Positions 7,003-14,851 of a DNA stretch of 21,440 bases are shown piece by piece. The position numbers were made by a program, and so were the translations under genes. Origin of the DNA: a virus; the IMG/VR virus record IMGVR_UViG_3300031708_000030, positions 1 through 21,440 of that record, one strand, 5' to 3'. The notes beneath the pieces were generated by a model that saw only the letters and a program-made list of their open reading frames with translations, did no database searches and was not told the origin of the DNA. Numbering within the stretch: the stretch's first letter is position 1; each line of letters begins with the position of its first letter.

Positions 7003-7907
7003 GACCCCACGTCCTCGACGGTGAGAAACTGAGGGTTGCCGACTGTCGGGCCGTTGACCCGGAACGAAAGGCCCTGGATCGCGCCCCACACCCGGCCGGT
7101 GAACACGCGCTCGAACCGGCTGTCGGTCACCGAATGGCGGAACGTCCACTCGACCTGGGCCTGCTGGTAGCCGGGGGTCACGCCGCCGACGAAGGAGAAG
7201 TTGAAGGCGGCCTCGCGGGCCAGCACGGAGGTCACAGGCGCCTGCCCGGCCGTGCGGTAGCCGATGCCGATGCGGCACTCGCCGTTCTCCCTGAACCCGC
7301 CAGAGGCGCCCACCAGCTGCGCCGAGCTGGTCTGGTAGCGGACCCGGTACCACTGGCCCGGCTCCATCGTCACCGGGTCGGAGTCGAGCCCCTGCGCGAC
7401 CGCCGCCTGGTAGTTGAGGCTCGTATAGACGTTGGTATTGCTCTGGCTGGTGTAGGACATCAGCCGCCGCTCGACCGAGGCGTCCACCGGGCGGATGTTC
7501 ATCTGGCTGGCCAGGTTGGCGTTCGCTGGCACGGTGAGCCACACCAGCGGGATGCCGCTGCGGCCAGCGGCCTGCGCCCTGGTCAGCACCGACAGGCGGA
7601 AGGTGCCTTCGTCGGGGTTGGTGTCACACCAAACCACGTCGTCGCGGCTGCCGGTGCCGGGGCCGGGGTTGGCTGTGACGCCCATCTCGTCGCGGGTGCC
7701 GACCACGCCGCTGGTCAGGTCGTCGCAGCTGGCCACGCCGACCCAGCCGCCGCGGATGATCACGTTCAGGCCAGGCCCGGCCGCGGCCACCACCGGCCGC
7801 ACCAGCCCGACCCGGCCGCCTGTCACGGCAGTGATCACGGCGCGGTCGTCGGAGGCGTCGTAGTTGCCTGCCTGGCCCCATGCCAGCTTGCCCATCGGCA
7901 TTGTCAT
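6999..7907 (-). CDS. Minor tail protein with shared N-terminal tail domain (302 aa)
   Basis: ATG at 7907 has AGGAGG seven bases upstream and overlaps the previous stop as ATGA; two more ATGs lie just inside. Residues about 8-140 ([20 protein letters not shown] ...) are related to the N-terminus of the next gene downstream, so this is probably an attachment or baseplate-docking domain. The rest (about 150-302) is rich in strands and aromatic residues ([30 protein letters not shown]), consistent with a jelly-roll or similar beta fold. There are no Gly-X-Y repeats here. It is a structural tail-tip protein by context, and may be the short partner of the collagen-like paralogue. Confidence 0.75.
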   Translation of the reverse strand: MTMPMGKLAWGQAGNYDASDDRAVITAVTGGRVGLVRPVVAAAGPGLNVIIRGGWVGVASCDDLTSGVVGTRDEMGVTANPGPGTGSRDDVVWCDTNPDEGTFRLSVLTRAQAAGRSGIPLVWLTVPANANLASQMNIRPVDASVERRLMSYTSQSNTNVYTSLNYQAAVAQGLDSDPVTMEPGQWYRVRYQTSSAQLVGASGGFRENGECRIGIGYRTAGQAPVTSVLAREAAFNFSFVGGVTPGYQQAQVEWTFRHSVTDSRFERVFTGRVWGAIQGLSFRVNGPTVGNPQFLTVEDVGS

Positions 7908-9142
7908 CGTTGGCCTCCTAAGCGTGGTGTGAGCCCGCCGCCGTGGAACAGCTGCGAGCCCGCGGTGGCGATCCTGGTAATCGCGCCGTTGAGGGTGGTC
8001 CGGGTGCCTTGCGGCGGTTGGGTGAACGCGGCCGACCAGGTGGCCACGCCCGTGGCAGCGTTGACCTCCACCTGCTCCAGCCGCGCGGGGAACTCGATGC
8101 CCTCGGGGATCAGCGGCGTCACGGCGCGCACGGTCACGGTGTCGCCTGGCCCGTAGCTGGTGAGCGGCGGGTAGGACTCGGGCGGGCTGCCGCTGACGGC
8201 CTGCGCGCCGATGGAGTTGATGGTGCCCGCGGTCACGGCGCGCTCGCGCAGCGTCGGCAGCAGGATGGTGCCCGGCCAGTCGTCCACGGCGTCCAGCCGC
8301 GGCAGGTGCGGGTGGCTTGGCAGCACGGCCACCACCACCGGCCGGGTGGCGCCCTCGGGTGCGTCGGCGGGCAGGTCGCCCACCGCGAAGGTGTGGGTGC
8401 GCAGCTGGTCGCTGTCCATCTGGTAGCGGTAATTCAGGATCGCGCCGGGCACCGACACGCCGAGGCCGGCCTGGTCCGACCCGACCCGCGGGTAGGCGAT
8501 GTGGAGCACGCACTGTGGCCGGCCGTTGGCCGCGGTGCGGTACTCGATCCTGAACTCGGGGCCTTCGAGCACGCCGCACAGGTTGATGAGCAGCTGGCCG
8601 AGGCTGCCGCCTTCCAGGTACTCGTACCGGCGCTCGCGCAGCTTGCCCGGCCCGGCCTCGCGGGTGATGACCACGCCCACGTCGCGCACTGGCGCGGCCA
8701 GCTGCTCCGCGATGACCGTCTGCTCGGTGCCGGGGAACGGGAACGGGAGGTCCGGGTGCCGGTCCTGCTGGCGCCGGGTGAGGTAGCCGGGCAGCTCGAT
8801 CAGCGTGAATTGCACGTGCTCGCTGCCGTTCTGGTCGGCCAGGCCGGTCGGAACGCCGCACCAGTAGGGCTCGCCCGCGTACATGGCCCACAGCCGCCAG
8901 CCCCACAGGTTGAGCATCGTGTCGGTGTCCAGGCCGCACGGCAGGTTGACCGTCACGTTGCCGTGGCCGAAGGCCGACAGCCGCCTGACGCAGTAGAAGC
9001 TCGACACGTCCACGTTGCCGAGCGGCCGGTAGGGCGGCACCATCGTCTCGGCCCAGAACGTCCACTTGCCTGGCAGCGGCACGGTCGGCTCGCGCGGGTC
9101 CAGCGCCAGCGGCAGGCCCAGCGGGTGCCCGTTCACACCCAT
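7904..9142 (-). CDS. Minor tail protein, Gp37-like (412 aa)
   Basis: ATG at 9142 is preferred because GGCGG stands five bases upstream. A GTG at 9136 would instead give the GTGA overlap typical of this operon and remove only two residues. The N-terminal half (KWTFWAETMVPPYRPLGNVD, then GHGNVTVNLPC, WRLWAMYAGEPYWCGVPTGL, FTLIELPGYLTRRQQD) has the pattern of siphovirus Gp37-like/ReqiPepy6 tail proteins: a strand pair for the element description, then a hub-like segment with LTRR. Later parts (about 240-412) contain a domain with repeated short strands (GDTVTVRAVTPLIP, ARLEQVEVNAATGVATWSAAF). Such proteins sit after the distal tail protein and form the tail hub. The family match is judged by eye. 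Confidence 0.7.
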   Translation of the reverse strand: MGVNGHPLGLPLALDPREPTVPLPGKWTFWAETMVPPYRPLGNVDVSSFYCVRRLSAFGHGNVTVNLPCGLDTDTMLNLWGWRLWAMYAGEPYWCGVPTGLADQNGSEHVQFTLIELPGYLTRRQQDRHPDLPFPFPGTEQTVIAEQLAAPVRDVGVVITREAGPGKLRERRYEYLEGGSLGQLLINLCGVLEGPEFRIEYRTAANGRPQCVLHIAYPRVGSDQAGLGVSVPGAILNYRYQMDSDQLRTHTFAVGDLPADAPEGATRPVVVAVLPSHPHLPRLDAVDDWPGTILLPTLRERAVTAGTINSIGAQAVSGSPPESYPPLTSYGPGDTVTVRAVTPLIPEGIEFPARLEQVEVNAATGVATWSAAFTQPPQGTRTTLNGAITRIATAGSQLFHGGGLTPRLGGQR

Positions 9143-10074
9143 GTGGACCGCCAGGCGAGCACGAGGCTGCCGGTGCCGCCAGCGCGCAGGAACCACCGGG
9201 CGGTGCTCCGCGGCGGTATCCACATCGGCCGGGAGCCGGGCAGTATGTAGCTCGCGCGGGACAGGCCGCCCTCGGCCTCGGCGGTCAGGCTGGCGGTGGC
9301 CACGAGGATCTGGACGCCGGTTTCCAGGCTGGCCACCCGCACGCCGCTGCTGCCATCGGTCAGGTTCGATTCGGTGAGGTCGCCGGTATAGAGCACGTGG
9401 ACCGGCGCCGCGTAATTGCCGTCGTTCCGCAGGAGGGTCTGATTGGCGATGTACGGCAGGGCGTAGCCCCACGGGAACTCGCGCGGGTAGTCCCGGCCGC
9501 TGGCGGCGCCGCTGAGGTTGGTCAAGGTGGCGGTCTGCCAGGTGCCTTGGTACAGCGCGGGGTCGGCCGCGGTGAGGGTGAGCTGGTAGCGGAACCCGGT
9601 GCTGCCCAGCGGCCGGTGCCGGTACAGCTCGGTGCCCGCGCGCACGTCGGCGGTGAGGACCCGCTGTAGGTCCCAGTCGCCCACGGCCAGCTGCACCGGC
9701 TCGCGGTTGGCCGCGCGCATGGCCAGCTCGTCGCGGAACCGGCCCAGCAGGTCGCGCGGCCCGGTGGCGGCGCCGGTAATGCTGATGGTCCGCGGCCCGA
9801 GGGTCTTCGGCCCCCACGCGGCGCCGTCGCTGATGACCCGCGACACGTCGTTGCCGTCCAGCGGCGGGCTGTCCAGCCAGCCGGTGATGTCTTCGACGGC
9901 CACGCACAGGCCGTTGGCCTGGTCGCCAGTGTTGAGCCACAGGCCGTCGAGCACCACGGGGATGGGCTCGCGGACCGGCGCCAGCGGCGGCACGGCATAG
10001 GTCCAGTCGAACCCGCGTTCGTAGCCGCGCACCGGCAGGCCCACCGGCATGGCGCGGTTCGTCGTGGTGGTCAT
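9133..10074 (-). CDS. Distal tail (Dit-like) protein (313 aa)
   Basis: ATG at 10074 overlaps the tape measure stop as ATGA. The protein starts MTTTTNRAMPVGLPV and contains an N-terminal part (VLDGLWLNTGDQANGLCVAV, ITGWLDSPPLDGNDV, ISITGAATGPRDLLGRFRDEL) followed by strands ending in TGFRYQLTLTAADPALY. This is the layout of siphovirus tail component / Dit proteins (PF05709-like): a ring-forming N-terminal domain with the RDELAMRA helix and a galectin-like C-terminal part (about 215-313). Placement directly after the tape measure gene is the standard Dit position. It should form the hexameric ring that joins tube and tip. Confidence 0.8.
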   Translation of the reverse strand: MTTTTNRAMPVGLPVRGYERGFDWTYAVPPLAPVREPIPVVLDGLWLNTGDQANGLCVAVEDITGWLDSPPLDGNDVSRVISDGAAWGPKTLGPRTISITGAATGPRDLLGRFRDELAMRAANREPVQLAVGDWDLQRVLTADVRAGTELYRHRPLGSTGFRYQLTLTAADPALYQGTWQTATLTNLSGAASGRDYPREFPWGYALPYIANQTLLRNDGNYAAPVHVLYTGDLTESNLTDGSSGVRVASLETGVQILVATASLTAEAEGGLSRASYILPGSRPMWIPPRSTARWFLRAGGTGSLVLAWRSTWV

Positions 10075-12509
10075 GCCATGCCCCCGGCCGTGGCCCACGC
10101 CAGCGCGCGGGACACCATCGCGGCGATGTCCAGCTCGGATTGCTGCTCGCGCGGGTAGACGTTGACGGTGGCGCCGCCTTGGCCGAAGCTGCCGGACACG
10201 TTGAGGCCCGCGATGTCCACGCCGAAGCTGCCGCCCTTGGCTATGGCGCCTAGGCCGAGGCGCAGGCCCTCGCTGATGTCCTCGCCGTAGCCGCGGGTCA
10301 CCTTGGACGGGCTGCCGATGCCGAACGCCGACTTGAGGGTGCCGAGGATCGGCGCCACCACGTTGCCCTGCACCCACCCGGCCATTTCGCGGGCCTTGTC
10401 CAGCCCGCGCTTGAGGCCCTCGATCACGTCGGCGCCGATGCTGATGGTGATGGTGCTGGGGCTGTTCACGCCGAGCCCGGACTTGAGGAAGCCGACCACC
10501 GGGCCGGTGACGTTGGAGCCGATCCAGCCGCCTAGGTTCTTGGCCGCGCCTAGCCCGGCCTTGAGGCCCTCCACCATGCTGCTGCCTGCGGTGCGCGCAC
10601 CGCTGGCCAGGCTGGACCAGCTGGCCGACACGGTGGACCCGATCTGCCGGGTAGCGTCGGCCACCACGCCGACCATCTGGCCGAACTTCTCCGCGACCAC
10701 GCCAGCCATCGCCCCGGCCACCTGCCCGGCCACCTGGCCCAGCAGCCCGAACGCGGGGATCAGTCCGGGGCTGTTGCCGGTGATCCAGTGCCAGAGCTTC
10801 TGGACGACGCCGGTCAGCCACTCGATTGCCTGGCCTACCAGCTTGAGCGGATTGACCACGTTGAGCGCCTGCTGCGCCAGCACGGCCAGCTTCAGCGGGA
10901 TTTCGATGATGGGCACCAGCACCTTGGTGGTGATGTCGAGCAGGAAGCCGATTACCTTGATCACGCCAGTGATCACGGGCACGATGGCGCCGAGGCTGGA
11001 GGAGGCCCCATCGGCGCCGCCTGCCAGGTTGGCGCCGAACAGCTTGCCGATTTGCTCCAGCAGCGGCGCCAGGTTGGACAGGGCGGGGCCTAGCGCGTCA
11101 CCTATTGCCTTGATGATTTCCCATAGCGCGGACCCGAAGGTTTTCAGCAATTCCCACACGGACGAAAGAGCTGGTTTCAGCCCTTCCCAAAGTGCCTTTC
11201 CCATGTCGATTACGCCATTACGGAAATCGGAACTGGCCACCATTAGCAGGCCGACCGCGGCGACGATTCCGACCACCGCGGCGCCTACCGGGTTCATGGC
11301 GGCAGGCAGCAGCCCGGCCGCCGAGCCCATCGAGCCGAGGCCGGGCACCGCGGCCAGCGCGCCGCCGGCCATCTTCCCGATGCCGCTGGTGACCATCGTC
11401 AGCGGGCCGGTCAGGTTCTTCAGCAGCCCGCCGAGGACGGGTATCTGGCCGAGCATGTTGCCGCCTACCAGCAGCGACAGGCCACCCGCGGCGGCGATGA
11501 ACGCGGGGCCGAACCGCTCGATGATCTTGACGACACCAGCGATCTGCTCGGGCTTGAGCGCGGCCAGCCATTCGGTCCAGTGCTTCACGATCCCGGCCAG
11601 CGGGGCCACCAGCTTGGTCACGGCCACGCCGATGGCGTCGAAGATCGGGGCTAGCGCGCCACCTGGCGCCACCGCGGCGCTCAGGGCCTTGGCCATGTCA
11701 TACGCCTGGAGGATCAGCGGCCCGAACGCCTGGAGTAGCCCCTGGCCCACGGACAGCTTGATGTCGTCCACCACGCGGGAGAAGCTGCGCAGCACCTTGC
11801 CCGGCTCGCGCATGGCCTCCTCGTAGGCCCCGGCCACGGTCTTGCCCTCGGTGAGCACGGCGTTGAGCACGGCCTGCGCCCGCTGCGCGCTGGTCATGTC
11901 CTTCTGGGCGATGCCCAGCTCCTTGGCGTAGGCGGCCACGGCCTGCCCGGCCTGCACGTTCACGCCAGCGTTGCGGAGCACCTGCGTGTTCTGCGTCTCG
12001 ATGCCGTGCGTCAGGTCGGCCAGCACTTCGGTGCTGTTCCGGCCGCTGATCACAGCGGCGTCCTGCGCCACCCGTGCCAGCTCGGTGGACTTGGCGAGGT
12101 CCAGCTGGTTCCGGGTGAACGAGGCCACGAGCTGCTGCGCGGTGCCCATCTCGATGCCCTGGCCGCGGATAGCGGTGACGGCCTTCTGCATCGAGTCGTA
12201 GCTGACACCGTTGGCCTTGGCCAAGGCGCGCAGGCTGGCGTCCATCTCACCAGCGCGGGCCGCCGTTTTGAAGGCTTCGACCCCGAACGCGGTGGCCGCG
12301 CCAGTGGCCACCGTGAGCCCGGACGCCACCGACTTGCCGACGCTGGCGGCCAGGCCGCCGACTGCTTTCAGCCCGGTGTTGAAGGCGCCAGCTGTCCCGC
12401 TGGCCGCCTCGCCGCCTGCCTTGGTGGCGCCGCTCTTGATGTCGCTGGCCAGCTGGCTGGTGTCGCCGGTCACCCGCACGCTGAGCGCGCCGTAGGCGTA
12501 AGTCGCCAC
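10071..12509 (-). CDS. Tape measure protein (812 aa)
   Basis: This is the longest gene of the window and lies just after the chaperone genes, as expected. GTG at 12509 begins VATYAYGALSVRVTGDTSQLASDI, the usual tape measure opening (a strand with a D/TS motif followed by helix). The open frame upstream to 12764 reads as a shadow of the gpGT frame. Residues about 30-300 are helical. Hydrophobic stretches lie at about 335-350, 405-426, 508-548 and 585-606. Residues 648-747 are two 50-residue repeats. The C-terminus (VNVYPREQQSELDIAAMVSR) resembles the usual end of tape measure proteins. Its length should set tail length. Codon use changes sharply at about 11093-11234. No lytic transglycosylase or peptidase motif is visible. 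Confidence 0.93.
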   Translation of the reverse strand: MATYAYGALSVRVTGDTSQLASDIKSGATKAGGEAASGTAGAFNTGLKAVGGLAASVGKSVASGLTVATGAATAFGVEAFKTAARAGEMDASLRALAKANGVSYDSMQKAVTAIRGQGIEMGTAQQLVASFTRNQLDLAKSTELARVAQDAAVISGRNSTEVLADLTHGIETQNTQVLRNAGVNVQAGQAVAAYAKELGIAQKDMTSAQRAQAVLNAVLTEGKTVAGAYEEAMREPGKVLRSFSRVVDDIKLSVGQGLLQAFGPLILQAYDMAKALSAAVAPGGALAPIFDAIGVAVTKLVAPLAGIVKHWTEWLAALKPEQIAGVVKIIERFGPAFIAAAGGLSLLVGGNMLGQIPVLGGLLKNLTGPLTMVTSGIGKMAGGALAAVPGLGSMGSAAGLLPAAMNPVGAAVVGIVAAVGLLMVASSDFRNGVIDMGKALWEGLKPALSSVWELLKTFGSALWEIIKAIGDALGPALSNLAPLLEQIGKLFGANLAGGADGASSSLGAIVPVITGVIKVIGFLLDITTKVLVPIIEIPLKLAVLAQQALNVVNPLKLVGQAIEWLTGVVQKLWHWITGNSPGLIPAFGLLGQVAGQVAGAMAGVVAEKFGQMVGVVADATRQIGSTVSASWSSLASGARTAGSSMVEGLKAGLGAAKNLGGWIGSNVTGPVVGFLKSGLGVNSPSTITISIGADVIEGLKRGLDKAREMAGWVQGNVVAPILGTLKSAFGIGSPSKVTRGYGEDISEGLRLGLGAIAKGGSFGVDIAGLNVSGSFGQGGATVNVYPREQQSELDIAAMVSRALAWATAGGMA
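10269..10568 (-). repeat. Tandem 50-residue repeat in the tape measure protein
   Basis: Residues 648-697 and 698-747 align without gaps: GLKxGLxxA, then GW, NV, a GxLKS segment, SPS and GxDxxEGL at equal positions. A third partial unit (GLRLGL) begins at residue 748. SPS-containing repeats of this kind are frequent at the C-terminus of actinophage and Gram-positive tape measure proteins. Confidence 0.8.
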
Positions 12510-13226
12510 GGTCCACCGCCATCCCCGGCATCCCGGCCAGCGCTGCGGCGGCGTCGGTCCAGCTGCCTGCCTTGACCTGGCCTGGCGTATTGCGCGCGGA
12601 TTGCGCGTGGCCTGCGCGCACCGCGGCGCCTGGCCGCGGCACCAGCTGCGGCTTAGGCGCGTTCTTGGCGCCAGCTGCGCGCAGCGTGACCCACGTGAGC
12701 ACGGCCAGCCGGTCGGCCACCAGCGCCAGCAGCTCGGACTCGGTGGTCCACTGCTCGCCGCCACCGCGCGCCCACGGTGGCAGGTGGCGCAGCAGGACAG
12801 CGACCCGCCGTGGCGTGACGGCCGGGTCGGTGCTGTCGATGCCGTAGGCGGCCATCAGCGTGGCCTCTACGGCTGGCTCGAACTTGGCGGCGCAGGCGAC
12901 GGCGAATTTGGGAGGCTCGGGAACCCGGCGTCCTGGCCCAGCTTGGCGAACAGCACGTTCAGCTCGCCTACGGTGAGCCCGGCCGCGGCCAGCTTGGCGA
13001 AGGTGTCGGCGCCGAGCAGCGTGCCCAGCGCGGCCTCCAGGTCCCCGGCCGACAGTGCGCTGAGCGCGGACACCGGCCACTTGCGGCCGGGCGGGACCTC
13101 GTAGTGCTCGCCGTGGTAGGTGAACGCGAACGGCTGCCCTTCGGCCTCGGTGGCCGCAGCCTTGGCCGCGTCCTCCAGGTCGAAGACGTTGGCTGCCGTG
13201 GTGCCGTTCGCGCTGGCGGTGGTCAC
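12247..13226 (-). CDS. Tail assembly chaperone gpGT (made by -1 frameshift)
   Basis: This product joins gpG codons 1-107 to the -1 frame after the slippery CCCAAAT at 12906-12912. The joined sequence continues FAVACAAKFEPAVEATLMAAYGID and then LLRHLPPWARGGG, ESELLALVADRLAVLTWVT and PKPQLVPRPG, which is the typical gpT pattern: a helix with LLxxLP, then LLAxxxDxLxxxxW, then a PxPxPRP-like end. As in lambda and most siphoviruses, a small share of ribosomes should shift, and gpG and gpGT together coat the tape measure protein during assembly. The -1 frame has no stop until 12247-12249, so the predicted product is 326 residues and overlaps the tape measure gene by 263 bases. The overlapping tail is Arg/Gln-rich and looks like out-of-frame sequence. 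Confidence 0.8.
12867..13226 (-). CDS. Tail assembly chaperone gpG (119 aa)
   Basis: GTG at 13226 overlaps the major tail stop as GTGA, with AAGG just upstream. The 119-residue product (VFDLEDAAKAAATEAEGQPF, FTYHGEHYEVPPGRKWPVSA, LEAALGTLLGADTFAKLAAA, LTVGELNVLFAKLG) is the classic gpG layout of actinobacterial siphoviruses: a short strand-rich start with an FxYxGxxYxxPP motif and then helices. It ends with a low-complexity Pro/Ser tail (SPSPAPPSSSQP), as is usual for the unshifted product. It lies between the major tail protein and the tape measure gene, and the frameshift site near its end supports the assignment. Confidence 0.88.
   Translation of the reverse strand: MTTASANGTTAANVFDLEDAAKAAATEAEGQPFAFTYHGEHYEVPPGRKWPVSALSALSAGDLEAALGTLLGADTFAKLAAAGLTVGELNVLFAKLGQDAGFPSLPNSPSPAPPSSSQP
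12906..12912 (-). other. Programmed -1 frameshift site CCCAAAT
   Basis: Read on the minus strand the heptamer is C CCA AAT in the gpG frame, which is X XXY YYZ. Slipping one base back re-pairs CCA as CCC and AAT as AAA. The next codon in the new frame is TTC, and the gpT-type protein begins there. I checked codon phase from the GTG at 13226: base 12912 is a third codon position. Confidence 0.85.
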
Positions 13227-13837
13227 GCTGCCTTCGCGCCGCCGCGGCGGGCGGGGTCGATTTCCTCGTCCTCGCCCGTGCCGAGCTGCACCCGGCCGAG
13301 CCTGCCGCCGTCGTCCAGCGCGGCCAGCGTGCAGTCCAGCGGCACCGGGGCGCCGCGGGTGATCTGCATATCCCCGGCCGCGTTCAGGCTGGCGCGGCCG
13401 AAGCTGATGCGGAACAACCGCTCAGCGTCGGCCGAGTCGATGGCGATGGCGTAAAGGTGCTGCGGCGCGTCGGTGCGCAGCTCCATGTCGATGGCGCCGC
13501 CCGCGCTCACGGTGGGCTCGTCGGCGTCGAAGTACAGCGCCAGCGTCAGCTCGTTGAGCTGCCAGAGGATGAACTGCAAAGTGATCTGGCGGCCGGTGAT
13601 CACCGACCGGATGGGCACCACCGACTGCCACGGCGTGATGTCCTCGCTGTCGGTGGACTGGCCGACCGTGGGGCCGTCGTCGGACAGGTAGCCGAGCACC
13701 CGCCACGGCAGGGCGAAGTCGGTGCCGAGCGCGGGCGCCGGGGTACCCGCGGGGGCCAGCCAGATACCTGGACCGGCCGCGGTGCCGACTTGGACTTCGC
13801 TCGGGTCCAGCGTTTGGGTGGGCGGTGCTGGAGGCAT
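13223..13837 (-). CDS. Major tail (tube) protein (204 aa)
   Basis: ATG at 13837 follows GGAAGGA by about eleven bases and the TAG of the previous gene by 15. The protein contains QVGTAAGPGIWLAPAGTPAP, LGYLSDDGPTVGQSTDSEDI and SVITGRQITLQFILWQLNE, the repeating pattern of siphovirus tube proteins (an N-terminal gly-containing strand, a G-Y/F-x-S/T-D-D-G-x loop, then strands with I/V-T alternation). It carries an acidic C-terminal tail (GTGEDEEIDPARRG). Its position between tail terminator and gpG matches the standard order. The product should polymerise as stacked hexamer rings around the tape measure protein. Confidence 0.88.
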   Translation of the reverse strand: MPPAPPTQTLDPSEVQVGTAAGPGIWLAPAGTPAPALGTDFALPWRVLGYLSDDGPTVGQSTDSEDITPWQSVVPIRSVITGRQITLQFILWQLNELTLALYFDADEPTVSAGGAIDMELRTDAPQHLYAIAIDSADAERLFRISFGRASLNAAGDMQITRGAPVPLDCTLAALDDGGRLGRVQLGTGEDEEIDPARRGGAKAA

Positions 13838-13852
13838 CAGAAGGGGTCCTTC

Positions 13853-14218
13853 CTACGGGGCCGCGGGAACGCCGCGGCGGGGATGAACTCTGATTTCGTA
13901 CCGCGCCACGTAGCGCGGTGCGCCGTCGTCGTCGGGGAGCCAGAACGGCCCCTCGATCGGCTGGCAGTAACAGACGGTGCCCTCGGGCCACGGCACGGCG
14001 GGCAGCGCGGCGAGCAGCTGGCGCACCTGCTCGGCCACGTCGCGCGCCGCGGCCTTGCCCTTGGCTCGGGCGTCCACCTGGACGAAGTGCGCCATGATCC
14101 ACCCGGCCGGGTCCTGCTGGACCGCGGCGTAGGCGAACGAGGACAGGCCGGGCAGGTGCTTGATGTTGGCCCAGACCCACGCCTCGGCGTCGGGCTGCAC
14201 CACCACGGGCGCGCTCAC
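13853..14218 (-). CDS. Tail terminator-like head-tail protein (121 aa)
   Basis: GTG at 14218 overlaps the previous stop as GTGA; the frame upstream of it is a shadow. The protein contains EAWVWANIKHLPGLSSFAYA, then a strand HFVQVDARAKGKAAARDVAE and RQLLAALPAVPWPEGTVCY, and ends with APRYVARYEIRVHP. The arrangement (helix, strand with VxVxARA, long helix, then strands ending in YxxxYxIxV) is typical of tail terminator / gpU-like proteins. These cap the tube once it reaches the tape measure length and bind the head. The assignment is by pattern and position and fits the gene order. Confidence 0.72.
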   Translation of the reverse strand: MSAPVVVQPDAEAWVWANIKHLPGLSSFAYAAVQQDPAGWIMAHFVQVDARAKGKAAARDVAEQVRQLLAALPAVPWPEGTVCYCQPIEGPFWLPDDDGAPRYVARYEIRVHPRRGVPAAP

Positions 14219-14496
14219 CTGCGGCCTGCCGCAGCTGCGCGGCCGAGCGGCGCCCTGGCCGGCATGTGGCGGGTGCCGTACTCGACATAGCGGGCGTAAG
14301 GCACCGTGTTGACCACCAGCGTGGTGCCGGGGTCCTGGCCGGGCACGGTGTGCCACCCGCGGGACATCGCGCCGGTTCGGGTCGGCGTGTTCGCGCTGGC
14401 CTCGCTGGCCACCCGCCCGGCTACCTCCGCGATGTCCTGCTGGATCACGAAACGGCGGTTCCGCGGGTGCTCGACGGTGAAGACGGCGTTAGCCAT
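14215..14496 (-). CDS. HK97 gp10-like head-tail connector (93 aa)
   Basis: ATG at 14496 has GGGAGG eight bases upstream. The protein carries helix IAEVAGRVASEASANTP, then TRTGAMSRGWHTV and VNTVPYARYVEYGTRHMPAR, which is the signature of HK97 gp10/tail completion proteins: a TPxxTGxLxxGW motif and a Y(A/V)xxVExGTxxMxAxPF-like motif. Here the last part reads MPARAPLGRAAA. It overlaps the preceding gene by eight bases and the following one by four. It should act at the neck, between head closure and tail terminator proteins. Confidence 0.82.
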   Translation of the reverse strand: MANAVFTVEHPRNRRFVIQQDIAEVAGRVASEASANTPTRTGAMSRGWHTVPGQDPGTTLVVNTVPYARYVEYGTRHMPARAPLGRAAAAGRR

Positions 14497-14851
14497 CGCG
14501 GCGCCTCCCGGTGGCGGTGGCGGCCACGCAATCCAGGCCGCTGCCGGTCGGGTCGGACACGGCGCGGACCTGTGACAGCGCCCACCACTGGCCGCGGACC
14601 AGCGCGGTGGAGCCTTCCCACACGCCCGTGTCGGGCGGCAGGTACAGCGTGCCGCCTTGCGCCGCGGCCGGGTCCTGCGGGCCGTGCCCGCCGCCACCGG
14701 CCGCGGCCGGGTCCGAGGCGCCCGCGGCGAGCTGGAGGTTACCGGCGCCGGTCCAGTAGGGCCGTGGCCCGCCAGGCTCCACCCACCCGTGCGGGTCGGC
14801 CTTGCCTGGCGGGTAGAGCGCCACCTGGTCGGTGGCCAGCAGCAGGCTCAC
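14489..14851 (-). CDS. Probable head closure (stopper) protein (120 aa)
   Basis: GTG at 14851 overlaps the upstream stop as GTGA; TAA is at 14489-14491. The product is Gly/Ala-rich with strands (DQVALYPPGKADPHGWVEPG, GTLYLPPDTGVWEGSTALVR, WWALSQVRAVSDPTGSGLDC). Strand-rich proteins of about 120 residues between adaptor and gp10-like genes are usually head closure proteins in siphoviruses. No sharper motif is visible, so the name comes mainly from order. A Gly-rich loop in the middle (AAAGGGGHGP) is likely flexible. Confidence 0.6.
   Translation of the reverse strand: MSLLLATDQVALYPPGKADPHGWVEPGGPRPYWTGAGNLQLAAGASDPAAAGGGGHGPQDPAAAQGGTLYLPPDTGVWEGSTALVRGQWWALSQVRAVSDPTGSGLDCVAATATGRRRDG

Noticed and set aside
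10071-12509. Lytic enzyme domain in the tape measure protein
   Set aside because: I looked for transglycosylase and peptidase motifs and found only helical, hydrophobic and repeat segments.
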